NCBI GenBank assembly: GCA_003560095.1
Contig: PWJI01000049.1
Span: 1 to 32,650, forward strand
Direction of reading: 5' to 3'
DNA: 32,650 nucleotides
Origin: Candidatus Nealsoniibacteriota bacterium
GTDB taxonomy: Bacteria > Patescibacteriota > Minisyncoccia > Minisyncoccales > PWPS01
Of the stretch, positions 9,367 through 18,077 are shown piece by piece. The notes beneath the pieces were generated by a model. The model had not been told where the DNA came from and searched no databases. It saw only the letters and a program-made list of their open reading frames with translations. Made by a program: the position numbers and the translations under genes. How positions within the stretch are numbered: position 1 is the stretch's first letter; each line of letters starts with the position of its first letter.

Positions 9367-10539
9367 TTATTTATCTTTTTTAAGTACATCCTTAAAGACC
9401 TTTATTTGCCTTTCTGTCATTAGACTTTTTGAAAAATTATTTAAAACAAATTTTTTGGCTTCCTTTGTCATTCTTTCTCTTTTTTCTTTATTTTCCAAAA
9501 TATCTATAACTGCCTGAGAAAAGTTTTCTTCTTTTTTTAATATTACTGCCTTTCCTTCAGGATAAACCTCTCTTTGAATTGGTGAAGCAAGTGCAACTAC
9601 CGGCAAACCGACGAGCATTGCTTCTCCGACCACCAATCCTTGTGTCTCTGTCTGAGAAGAAAAAGTAAAAACGTCACACCCTCCATAAACTTTTTGCGCC
9701 TCCTCTCTTTTGAGCGGACCAGTGCAAAAAACAACATCTTCTATACCCATTTTGCGTGATTTCTTTTTTACTTCCTGAATATCTCCCGGACCGACAAAAA
9801 GCAAAATAGCTTTATAATTTTTTCTTTTTAAGTCCACCATCATTTTAAGAAGAGCTTCTATATTCTTCTCTTTGGACATTCTCCCTAAATAAAGTAAGAT
9901 TTTTTTGTTTGGAGGAAGATTAAATTTTTCTCTGATTTCTTTCTTGGTAAAAGATTTTTTGGGAGCACTTATTCCCGTCGGTATTATATAGATAGGTTTT
10001 TTTACTCCGTACTCAAGAAGTTTATTTTTCATCATATTGCTGGGTGTCATTACAGCATCAACTTTATTGCAAAGTGCTTTTGTTCTTTTTCGCATAACAA
10101 GAGCTCCCATTTCTCCCGCATAAAGTCTTCCATATTCTTCAACTAAAGTATGATAAAAAAGAACCTTCTTTTTGGAAGAATTAAGCATTTGTGTTTCAAA
10201 GGCATTCGCACCCCATGTAACTGTATGAAGCCAATAAATGTCCGGATTAAACTTTTTGGCCAGGGCATCTATTCTCTTTTTGGAATTTATTCTAAAAACT
10301 CTTTCTTCTTTTCCAAATAAATTCATGGCAATTCTGTGTGCCACCAAAGAAGAAGGAATCTCTTGATGCTCGGGTCTCGCTTTTCCTACCTTGTATTTAG
10401 GTGCAACAATCATAACTTTATGCCCTTCTCTTAAAAGACCGTCAACTGCTGTGTTAAGAGAGGCCGTAACTCCGTTAGGAAGTGGATAAGTAAGAGAAGA
10501 AACCATTATTTTCATCTCTTCATCTTTTTTGTTTTTCAT
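9367..10539 (-). CDS. Glycosyltransferase family 4
   Basis: YPLPNGVTASLNTAVDGLLREGHKV ... LYLGRMSKEKNIEALLK ... SSQTETQGLVVGEAMLVGLPVVA. Confidence 0.93.
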   Translation of the reverse strand: MKNKKDEEMKIMVSSLTYPLPNGVTASLNTAVDGLLREGHKVMIVAPKYKVGKARPEHQEIPSSLVAHRIAMNLFGKEERVFRINSKKRIDALAKKFNPDIYWLHTVTWGANAFETQMLNSSKKKVLFYHTLVEEYGRLYAGEMGALVMRKRTKALCNKVDAVMTPSNMMKNKLLEYGVKKPIYIIPTGISAPKKSFTKKEIREKFNLPPNKKILLYLGRMSKEKNIEALLKMMVDLKRKNYKAILLFVGPGDIQEVKKKSRKMGIEDVVFCTGPLKREEAQKVYGGCDVFTFSSQTETQGLVVGEAMLVGLPVVALASPIQREVYPEGKAVILKKEENFSQAVIDILENKEKRERMTKEAKKFVLNNFSKSLMTERQIKVFKDVLKKDK

Positions 10540-10594
10540 TTTTTTGAAAATTACTTATACTTTTTTAGTTTATCATAAAAAAATTAAAGAAAAA

Positions 10595-10612
10595 ACCGGC
10601 CTAAAAGCCGGT
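10595..10612 (-). terminator. Intrinsic terminator whose loop contains the stop codon of the upstream CDS
   Basis: Minus strand ACCGGC TTTTAG GCCGGT TTTTTC. Confidence 0.8.
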
Positions 10613-11137
10613 TATTGGTACCACAATTTTTTTTGTGGATTTTTTTCGTTTTTTTTCGCGCCTCTTTTGTCTTTTTATCTCTTCTCTGGTTTTGTCTGCC
10701 AATTGCATTAATGTAAGTTCGTCTACTTCCTTTTCTTTCAAGATTATCTTCTCCAGAAAAAGAAAAAGCTCTTCTTTTTTATATAAATTTGTAAAAATTC
10801 CGTGCCATCCTTCGTGAAATTCTACGGGAATTTTTATTGTTGTTTTCCCGCTTCTGCTTTTGGGTGGCCAGTGATGTTTATTCTTCTCCACTCCAAGAAG
10901 AAAAAGATTTTCTTTTTGAATAAGATAAATCTCTTTTCTTCCTATCTCCCTTTCTTTGGCTTTTTCTTTTTTTACTCTCTTTCCCATTAAATTACAAAAT
11001 TCTTCCGTCATACGAAAAACTTCTACCTCACTTCTCGCTCTTAGCCCAAAAACCATAAAAAATGATTTTTGAAAGACAGGAGGCTTGTTTTCAAGGAACT
11101 CTGGTGCTTCGTTTAAGTATAGCTCACTTTTGAGCAA
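10601..11137 (-). CDS. Small hypothetical with HHWPPKSR...HEGWH motif (HNH-like or zinc-binding)
   Basis: TTG start with strong SD (AAAAGGAGGGATCATTTTG); KHHWPPKSRSGKTTIKIPVEFHEGWHGIFTNLYKKEE. Confidence 0.7.
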   Translation of the reverse strand: MLKSELYLNEAPEFLENKPPVFQKSFFMVFGLRARSEVEVFRMTEEFCNLMGKRVKKEKAKEREIGRKEIYLIQKENLFLLGVEKNKHHWPPKSRSGKTTIKIPVEFHEGWHGIFTNLYKKEELFLFLEKIILKEKEVDELTLMQLADKTREEIKRQKRREKKRKKSTKKIVVPITGF

Positions 11138-11211
11138 AATGATCCCTCCTTTTGTAAAAAATATTTATAGTATAATAAACAATTTTCAAAAATAGGCAAA
11201 TTTAATCAAAA

Positions 11212-11817
11212 CTATTTCCAAGTTATAAGGTATTCGTGATAAGGACCATCTTTATGCATACACTTTGTTTCCCTTACCGAGATTTCTTCGCTTTTTATTA
11301 CAAATTCAAGCACTCCTTTAAAATAACCGGCATGATAACGACACATCACAGGAAGAGTTTGAAAAAATTTTTTCCGCACTACAATGTATTTATCTTCTTT
11401 ATTAAGCTCAACGGGCTCAAGTTCTCCAAAGTCGTGGTGTTTTCTCCAATAATCCCCGACATTATTAAAAACAGTATCCACGGAAATAAAATATTGAATC
11501 ATTGTTTTTATAAAAAAAGAAGCTCTTGGGGAGTTTCTACCCATCTCAAAAATATCTTCGTCAGACCAATTAAAAACCTCTTTACAAATAGCAATAAAGG
11601 CAGAATTTTTCCATTCTTTTTCCCATGTTAAAGAGTTTAATTTTTCAAAATCCAAATCCACTTCAAGTTCTTTCATTTTATCTTTTACCTTTTCAAGTCC
11701 CTCTTCCCCTTCTTTTTTAAGAATATAATCTTTTTCAACCCGAATAACTTCCGCCTTTACTCTTCTTGTAGAGTTTTTTTCTTTTTCTATAAAATTTTTA
11801 ATATTTTCTTCTTCCAT
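11212..11817 (-). CDS. Hypothetical protein
   Basis: Complete 201-aa ORF, codirectional with neighbours; no recognised motif. Confidence 0.65.
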   Translation of the reverse strand: MEEENIKNFIEKEKNSTRRVKAEVIRVEKDYILKKEGEEGLEKVKDKMKELEVDLDFEKLNSLTWEKEWKNSAFIAICKEVFNWSDEDIFEMGRNSPRASFFIKTMIQYFISVDTVFNNVGDYWRKHHDFGELEPVELNKEDKYIVVRKKFFQTLPVMCRYHAGYFKGVLEFVIKSEEISVRETKCMHKDGPYHEYLITWK

Positions 11818-11923
11818 TTTTTTAATTTATTTTATCTACACTTACATCATATTGTGTTTTAAAAAATTATACAAGAAAACTTTTTTCATTTGCTTAAAAT
11901 AATTAAAAAATATTTTTACTAAT

Positions 11924-11952
11924 TTTACATATTATCTTATTTGTTTTATAAT
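11924..11952 (+). promoter_or_regulatory. Promoter TTTACA-N17-TATAAT
   Basis: -35 11924-11929, -10 11947-11952, upstream of an SD-led microORF. Confidence 0.7.
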
Positions 11953-11979
11953 AAAAGAAATTTTAAAGGAGGGATAAAA

Positions 11980-12090
11980 ATGTTTCGTTATGGATTTGAT
12001 TTCGAAAGAATGAAAAACGTTACAAGTCTTTTTCTTTTTTTGCTCTTTGTTTCTGTTTTCGAAAAAATTATTTTCCTAAAAAATAGGTAA
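11980..12090 (+). CDS. 36-aa membrane microprotein MFRYGFDFERMKNVTSLFLFLLFVSVFEKIIFLKNR
   Basis: Below the ORF-track cutoff; promoter, AAAGGAGGG SD 6 nt before ATG, one hydrophobic helix, basic tail. Confidence 0.6.
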   Translation: MFRYGFDFERMKNVTSLFLFLLFVSVFEKIIFLKNR

Positions 12091-12103
12091 CTCACCTACA
12101 CTT

Positions 12104-12145
12104 AAATCCCCATCTTACGCCCCTTAAGGGCGTAAAGTGGGGATT
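12104..12145 (+). terminator. Long imperfect hairpin after the microORF
   Basis: AAATCCCCAtcTTACGCCCcttaaGGGCGTAAagTGGGGATT; poor U-tract, so terminator or 3' structure. Confidence 0.55.
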
Positions 12146-12147
12146 AT

Positions 12148-12176
12148 TTGCTAAAAAGGAAAATAAATTTTATAAT
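12148..12176 (+). promoter_or_regulatory. Promoter TTGCTA-N17-TATAAT for the O-antigen ligase gene
   Basis: -35 12148-12153, -10 12171-12176. Confidence 0.55.
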
Positions 12177-12231
12177 ATTGGCCACAAGCAATTAGTTAAA
12201 AAACACAAAAAATAAATTTAATAACTCGTTT

Positions 12232-14466
12232 ATGGGGAAAAAAATAGCTGAAACAATAAAAGAAACTCCTTTGATTTACAAAATAGGAATATTTATTATT
12301 CTTCTTTTGCCTCTTTTAAACATTCCTCCTCTGTTTGCTCCTCCGGCCTTTGGAAAATCTATTGTGTTTAGAATTGTTTTTTCTGCTCTTTTTCTTTATT
12401 TTGTTTACGATATTTTTTTTGCCAAAAGAGCTTTTCTTTTTAGAGAATTTATTAAAAAAATCAAAGGGAGAAAGGAAGTGTTTTTTTTCGCTCCGCTTGC
12501 TCTTTTAGCAATTCTTCTGTTTTCCGTAATACTCTCTGTAGATACTAACTTTAGTATTTTTGGCGACCCTGCAAGAGGTGGCGGGTTTTTAAATTTTTCC
12601 CTTATTATTATTTTTGGTTACTTTTCATTTTTTCTCCTGCAAAAAAAAGAGTGGAAAACCGCCTGGAATATTCTTTTTTTTACCGGAGTAGGGGCAACTT
12701 TTTTGGCTTTTGCTCAATGGCAAGGTCTTTTTGAAGGGCTACTCGTCGAGGCAACACGTAGACCATACGCCTCTTTCGGAAATCCAACAATTTTAGGCAC
12801 TTATCTTGCGATATTGATTTTTCCCTTAATCTCTTTTCTTTTAAAGGAAGAGAGAAAGACACAAAAAAATATTTACATTATTTTTCTTGCTATCATCTTT
12901 TTTGGAGTAATACTTACTTTTACTCGTGCTGCAGTACTCGGAATCGTTGCCGGATCCATTTATTTTGCTCTGTTTTTCCCAAGAAAAGAAAAGATATTTA
13001 AATATTTAAAGGTGGGGCTTCTCTCTTTTTTAGCCATTGCTTTTTTGCTGGTATATTACGTAAATACATCTCCTCTTCCCGATTTTGTTAAAGAAAATTC
13101 TTTTCTTCACGGGCTTACAAGGAGAATGGATGTTCAAAGAGCACTGGAAGACCCACGTATTGGCGGATTCGTTATTGGCTGGAATGCAATTTTGGAAAAA
13201 CCTGTTACCGGATACGGAGTAGAAAATTTTGCCTACGCGTTTGATAGGCACTTCCATCCGGAAGCTCCTTTTATTCAACAAGACGGATGGTGGGATACGG
13301 CACACAATCTCCCTATAGAGATAGGAGTTTGGGGGGGCTTTCCCGCCCTTTTAATATTCCTTCTAATATTTATTTCTCTCTTTCTGGCCCTGAGGAAGAG
13401 AAAAGAAGGAAAGGAAATAGATTATTACGCCCTTCAAGCAACACTTATTACTTTTTTTGTAGCTAATTTTTTTACCGTAGATGATTTTTCAACCTATCTT
13501 CTTTTTGCCGTGATTATTGGATATATTTTTTACCTTTGCATTGAAGAAAAAGATATAAATATTGATAAAGAATTAAATAAAAGATCAAAAATTAATAGCT
13601 ACAAAGTGGCTTTTATGATTTTAGCTATTCCTTTCTTTTTGTGGTTTTCTTATAGTCTTAACTGGAACCTGCTTACTTCAAATAGAGATATTTTAATTGC
13701 CGAAAGCTATCAAAGCGCAGGAGAATGCGAAAAAGCACTCTCATACGCAAAAAAAGCAACCTCCGATCAATTGCCCATTGACGCGTATCTCTTCTTTAAA
13801 AAAGGATTAATAGCCGACAAATGTATTGAAAATGAAGAAGAAAAAGCTCAAGAAATGTTTAATGCAATGAAAGTAGTAACGGAAAAAAGACCATCTTACA
13901 CAAGAGGATGGACAAATCTAGGAACATCTGCGGCAAACTTGGTCGATCACAAAGAAGATCCTGAAAAATACCTTCAAAAAACCATTAATGCCTATGAAAA
14001 AGCATTAAATCTTAGGCCAAACCGTTACTCTTCTCATAGAAGTCTTTCTATTCTCTACGCCAAAAAAGGAAATTTCAAAGACTCTTTAGATAGCTCTAGA
14101 AAATGCCTTGAATTAAAAGAAGATGAAGAAATGTGTGTCTTGCTTAAGGCAATATCTATGTCTGTTCTTGATAAAGAAGGTGCAAAAAAAGCAAGAGAAG
14201 AAGCAAGAGAATATAACTTCACAGGCGGCATAAATACCATTTTGCGCCACCACATAGAAACCAAAGACTATGAGAAAACAATACCTCTTTACTTATTACT
14301 TATCAAAGAAGATCCCTCAATAGTGCAAAACTATTTCTCGCTGGCCACCGCTTATCGAGAAACAGGATACTACGAAAAAGCAAAAGAGTATGCATTAAAA
14401 GGACTGGAAGAGCAACCCGGAGCGCGATATCTTGTAGAAGAATTCTTAGAAACTCTTCCTAAATAA
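12232..14466 (+). CDS. O-antigen ligase/polymerase (Wzy_C) family membrane protein with C-terminal TPRs
   Basis: Many TMs; FGNPTILGTYLAI, FTRAAVLGIVAG, GYGVENFAYAFDRHF...AHNLPIEIGVWGG; TPR-like C-terminus. Confidence 0.9.
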   Translation: MGKKIAETIKETPLIYKIGIFIILLLPLLNIPPLFAPPAFGKSIVFRIVFSALFLYFVYDIFFAKRAFLFREFIKKIKGRKEVFFFAPLALLAILLFSVILSVDTNFSIFGDPARGGGFLNFSLIIIFGYFSFFLLQKKEWKTAWNILFFTGVGATFLAFAQWQGLFEGLLVEATRRPYASFGNPTILGTYLAILIFPLISFLLKEERKTQKNIYIIFLAIIFFGVILTFTRAAVLGIVAGSIYFALFFPRKEKIFKYLKVGLLSFLAIAFLLVYYVNTSPLPDFVKENSFLHGLTRRMDVQRALEDPRIGGFVIGWNAILEKPVTGYGVENFAYAFDRHFHPEAPFIQQDGWWDTAHNLPIEIGVWGGFPALLIFLLIFISLFLALRKRKEGKEIDYYALQATLITFFVANFFTVDDFSTYLLFAVIIGYIFYLCIEEKDINIDKELNKRSKINSYKVAFMILAIPFFLWFSYSLNWNLLTSNRDILIAESYQSAGECEKALSYAKKATSDQLPIDAYLFFKKGLIADKCIENEEEKAQEMFNAMKVVTEKRPSYTRGWTNLGTSAANLVDHKEDPEKYLQKTINAYEKALNLRPNRYSSHRSLSILYAKKGNFKDSLDSSRKCLELKEDEEMCVLLKAISMSVLDKEGAKKAREEAREYNFTGGINTILRHHIETKDYEKTIPLYLLLIKEDPSIVQNYFSLATAYRETGYYEKAKEYALKGLEEQPGARYLVEEFLETLPK

Positions 14467-14470
14467 AAAA

Positions 14471-14492
14471 CTCCGCATAAAAAAATGCGGAG
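14471..14492. terminator. Bidirectional terminator between convergent genes
   Basis: AAAAAACTCCGCATAAAAAAATGCGGAG hairpin, 4 nt after the plus-strand stop. Confidence 0.8.
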
Positions 14493-14511
14493 CAAAAACA
14501 TTTAGTGTTTT

Positions 14512-15339
14512 TTATTTTACTTCAGTTTCCTTACTTTCCCAGCCACTGTCTTTTAAGAAACTTATTTCGCAACCATCTTTTGCTGTATAGCTTAACTTAC
14601 CATCGCAACTCATTTCTCTTATTTCCATAGTACATACTCCTTGACTATCTGAATAATTTTGTGCTTTGGGGATGTCAAAAAGACACTCACTAAGAGTTTT
14701 TTCAATCCTTTCTACATCTTCTTCCTCTTCTTCTTCCTGTAAAATGTTTCTAAGTCTTTCTTTTGTTTCTTTCACTTTTAAGAAAAGAGCATTAACTCTT
14801 TCCTTTATATCTTCACTGTCTTTCTCTTTTGTCTCTGTAATTGTCACTCCGCTTTGAAGAATTTCGTTTGCTTTAGCTCTGCTTTGTGATAAAAAGTCTC
14901 CCGTCTGAGATATTCCGTATTTTCTTTGGAACCTAATAAGAGCATCTCTCGTAGCCGGACCAAAATAGTTGGTTTCTCTTCCCGGAGAACCCGGACCGGA
15001 ACTTGCAACTCTTGTTTGAGGATCGACATTAAGAACTTTTTGTAAGTAAATAACTGTTTCTCCCGTAGCTCTTTGTCTTAGGTTATGATTAAAAGAAAAA
15101 CCCGAAGGAACTCCCGAAACAAGAGCTGTCCTTGTTTTGGTTTCAGGTTCTTTGTGATAATCTTCTTTTATTTCTTCAAGTTGCCTGGAAATTGAAACCA
15201 CATCTTCTCTTATTTCTCTCATTTCATCTTCTTTGCTTTGGGCAAAAATAGGAGCAAGAGCGGAAAGAGCAACTCCGGCAGCCATCAAGATAACTATTAT
15301 AACTTTTACTTTGTGAATCATTTTTTTCTTCTTTTTCAT
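14512..15339 (-). CDS. Exported PG_binding_1 protein
   Basis: N-terminal signal/[33 protein letters not shown]. Confidence 0.8.
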   Translation of the reverse strand: MKKKKKMIHKVKVIIVILMAAGVALSALAPIFAQSKEDEMREIREDVVSISRQLEEIKEDYHKEPETKTRTALVSGVPSGFSFNHNLRQRATGETVIYLQKVLNVDPQTRVASSGPGSPGRETNYFGPATRDALIRFQRKYGISQTGDFLSQSRAKANEILQSGVTITETKEKDSEDIKERVNALFLKVKETKERLRNILQEEEEEEDVERIEKTLSECLFDIPKAQNYSDSQGVCTMEIREMSCDGKLSYTAKDGCEISFLKDSGWESKETEVK

Positions 15340-15381
15340 GTTGATAAAAAATTAAATTGATAAAACGACCTTTTTTTATAG

Positions 15382-16695
15382 TTAATCCAAGTCTCTTAAA
15401 ATATCTTCTTTTTTGGGATGAGGGTATTGTTTTGGCCCTGTTGCATTGTACCAACTGTCAACATGTTCTCCGCTATACTCACTTTCTTTTCCGTCAATAA
15501 CCTGAGTAACAACATAATAATAAATCGCCTGCATTCCAACCCCCATATCCATAAATTCCTCTTTGGTGCTAACACCAACCTTATTATAAGGTCCTTCGTG
15601 GTTTAGTGATCGGTAAATATTATACTGCTCAATTCCTCCCCTATCCGTTTCCCATTCAAGAACTATAGTTGCTTGCTGATTTTTTATTTTCGCCTCTTTG
15701 GTTTGCAAATTAAAAGGGGTTGGCTCCAAGTTCATTGTTATTTTAATCTCTCTACTATACCCACTCTCTTTACCGTCAACAATTTGAGTAACTGCCATAT
15801 AATAAGTTTCTTTATACTCAAGTCCTGAAATTATACCGTAGTCTTTTGTGGTATGTCCGTACATTTCGTAGTCTCTTGACGCTTTCCCTTTATAAGCAAC
15901 ATATCTTTGAACATCTTCATCTTTATCCCAAGTAAGTAAAACCTCTCCGTAAGCTATTACTCTTGCCTGAAAATTTTGTGGGGCATCTTCCGCTCCTTCG
16001 GGCTCTTCAGGATCTTCCGGGTCATCATCATCGGGTTCTATGGGGTCAGGGTCGGAATCATCGTCATCGGTGTCATCATCAGGGTCTGTGGATTTTTCAT
16101 AATCATCTATTTTCTCTCTTAATTTTATAATATCTTCCAATATGAGCAAAAGCTCTCTTTTAATCTCTAAAAGTTTCTCTCTTTTGCTTAATTTAATTAC
16201 AACCTCTCCTTCTAATATTTTGTTAAGTTTTTTTTGTGTTTGTATTGCCGCTATGCCCGTAGGCTCAGTAATTCCCCAAGGATGAAGTATCTCTTCTTTA
16301 TATTTTTCTTGAAATTTTTTAACGGCATTTTTTGTAATGTTTCCAAAACGCTTAACTTCTTTTCCGGGAGAACCTATCCCCGACTCAGCAAGTCTTGTCT
16401 GGGGATCGGCATTCAATATTATTTGCATATAAAAAACTTCTTTTCCATAATCTTCGTACCTTATGGGCGTGGTCTCCGCAAAACGAAAATCAGAAGGAAT
16501 TCGCGGAAAGGATGCCAATATATCCTCCTTGCCGTCAATAATTATATGAGTATCTCTTTCTATTTCATAAACCCTTTCTTTTATTTCTTGAAAGTCTTTT
16601 TTTATTTCTTCCTTTTCGCTGGCAATTGCAAAAGAAAAGCTAAAAGAAAAAAACAAACAAACCAAAAAGCTTTTTACTAGTAAATTTTTAATCAT
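15382..16695 (-). CDS. Exported PG_binding_1 protein with Asp/Pro-rich linker and two FN3-like domains
   Basis: ESGIGSPGKEVKRFGNITKNAVKKFQEKY; acidic linker; repeated VTQ(I/V)(V/I)DGKES(G/E)YS. Confidence 0.8.
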   Translation of the reverse strand: MIKNLLVKSFLVCLFFSFSFSFAIASEKEEIKKDFQEIKERVYEIERDTHIIIDGKEDILASFPRIPSDFRFAETTPIRYEDYGKEVFYMQIILNADPQTRLAESGIGSPGKEVKRFGNITKNAVKKFQEKYKEEILHPWGITEPTGIAAIQTQKKLNKILEGEVVIKLSKREKLLEIKRELLLILEDIIKLREKIDDYEKSTDPDDDTDDDDSDPDPIEPDDDDPEDPEEPEGAEDAPQNFQARVIAYGEVLLTWDKDEDVQRYVAYKGKASRDYEMYGHTTKDYGIISGLEYKETYYMAVTQIVDGKESGYSREIKITMNLEPTPFNLQTKEAKIKNQQATIVLEWETDRGGIEQYNIYRSLNHEGPYNKVGVSTKEEFMDMGVGMQAIYYYVVTQVIDGKESEYSGEHVDSWYNATGPKQYPHPKKEDILRDLD

Positions 16696-16733
16696 GTCTT
16701 TGTAATTAAAATTTTTAATTTAAATTTATGTTT

Positions 16734-17918
16734 TTAGCTGTTTTTTTCAGTTATTTTTTTGGCAACAATTTCAGCGGTAACTACAGCTGTTTCAAGCCAA
16801 GGGTAGTAATAATAATCTCCACAAAGATAAGCCCCTTCAGTGTCTGTTTCCATTTCCGGAACTCTGTCTCCGGGGCCAATCACCGGCATGGCGGGAGAAA
16901 GACTCTCCTCTTCAACAACTTTGTGTTTATTATATAGTTTGCTCAAATCAACCTCTTTATTCATATCTGCCGGATAAACAAGCTGATAATAAGGAAAAAC
17001 ATTAAAAACAGCCTTAAGGTTTGCCTTATTTCCGGGCATTCCTATCATAAATTTTATCTCAGGCCTTTTTAGTTCTCCTTCAACGAAAAGACATTTGGAT
17101 TCCGGATAATCAATGTCACTCTCTATATTTAGCTCCGGAAATATTTTTTCCGTTATATTTAGAGGTGTTGCAAAAACAACATTTTCCACCCTATCTTCTT
17201 TTTCTCCCTCTTTGTAGTAAGAAACAACAAATTCATCGTTTTCTTTTCTTACATTTTCCACGTTAGCTGATTTTACAATTTCCCCTCCTTTTTCCAAGAT
17301 TATTTTTTCCAAAACATTGGTCACTGCCATAATATTGTTCTCCTCGAAGCCAAAAGCTTTTCCGGTTCCAAGTTCATTGGCAAAACGCATATGAGAAATT
17401 CCAAACTCCGCACTTATTTTACTTAAATCTTCTTCGTACGTAAAAATCATCATCGGCTCTACAACCATCTTCCTTACAGTGTCAGGGCAAACTTTTAGAT
17501 ATTCCTCAAAAGAAATATCTCTTAGCTCTTTAAGTTTGGGATCAAATTTTTCAATATTAAACTCCAACCCGTTAACAAAAGCATTTAATCTTATGAAAGC
17601 TATCATATCCCCCATGGAAAAGGTTTTTAAAGAAATAAGAGGAAGTTTGTCCATTGTTATAACACTATCATCGGGAGCAAAAAATGCTTGCTCTTTTTTA
17701 AAAAGAGGAACTTTTAGCTCTTCAAGTTCCAGCTCTTTAATAAGAGAAGTGAGCCTTGGATGAAAACTTTCCGTGGCTACCGCTCCGCAATAAGGTACTC
17801 TTCCTCCTATGGAAGCTTTTTTTTCAAAAACTACGGGAGAAAATCCTTTTTCAATGAGGCGGTAAGCACAAACCAAGCCGCCAATTCCTCCGCCGATAAT
17901 TCCTATTTTTTTATTCAT
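16734..17918 (-). CDS. FAD-dependent NAD(P)-binding oxidoreductase (protoporphyrinogen oxidase/phytoene desaturase-like)
   Basis: IGIIGGGIGGLVCAYRLIEKGFSPVVFEKKASIGGRV; C-terminal GAYLCGDYYYYPWLETAVVTAEIVA. Confidence 0.85.
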   Translation of the reverse strand: MNKKIGIIGGGIGGLVCAYRLIEKGFSPVVFEKKASIGGRVPYCGAVATESFHPRLTSLIKELELEELKVPLFKKEQAFFAPDDSVITMDKLPLISLKTFSMGDMIAFIRLNAFVNGLEFNIEKFDPKLKELRDISFEEYLKVCPDTVRKMVVEPMMIFTYEEDLSKISAEFGISHMRFANELGTGKAFGFEENNIMAVTNVLEKIILEKGGEIVKSANVENVRKENDEFVVSYYKEGEKEDRVENVVFATPLNITEKIFPELNIESDIDYPESKCLFVEGELKRPEIKFMIGMPGNKANLKAVFNVFPYYQLVYPADMNKEVDLSKLYNKHKVVEEESLSPAMPVIGPGDRVPEMETDTEGAYLCGDYYYYPWLETAVVTAEIVAKKITEKNS

Positions 17919-17974
17919 ATTTTAAAAACTTTACTTTTTTATTTAAAGCAAAATTGTTACTTTTACTTATCATT

Positions 17975-18002
17975 ATTATAACAAAAATAAATAAACAAAC
18001 AA
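17975..18002 (-). promoter_or_regulatory. Promoter TTGTTT-N16-TATAAT
   Basis: Minus strand; -35 17997-18002, -10 17975-17980; upstream of the 17918 start. Confidence 0.5.
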
Positions 18003-18027
18003 ATAAAAAACAACCCCTAAAAAAAGA

Positions 18028-18061
18028 CCGCGACTTAGGGTATTAAAACCCTAAATCGCGG
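18028..18061 (-). terminator. Strong intrinsic terminator
   Basis: CCGCGACTTAGGGTATTAAAACCCTAAATCGCGG, followed on minus strand by TCTTTTTTT. Confidence 0.85.
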
Positions 18062-18077
18062 CCCTCTTAAGTCAAGT

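Noticed and set aside
16234-16680. 148-aa plus-strand ORF
   Set aside because: Entirely antisense to a convincing PG-binding protein gene; no SD or recognisable domain.
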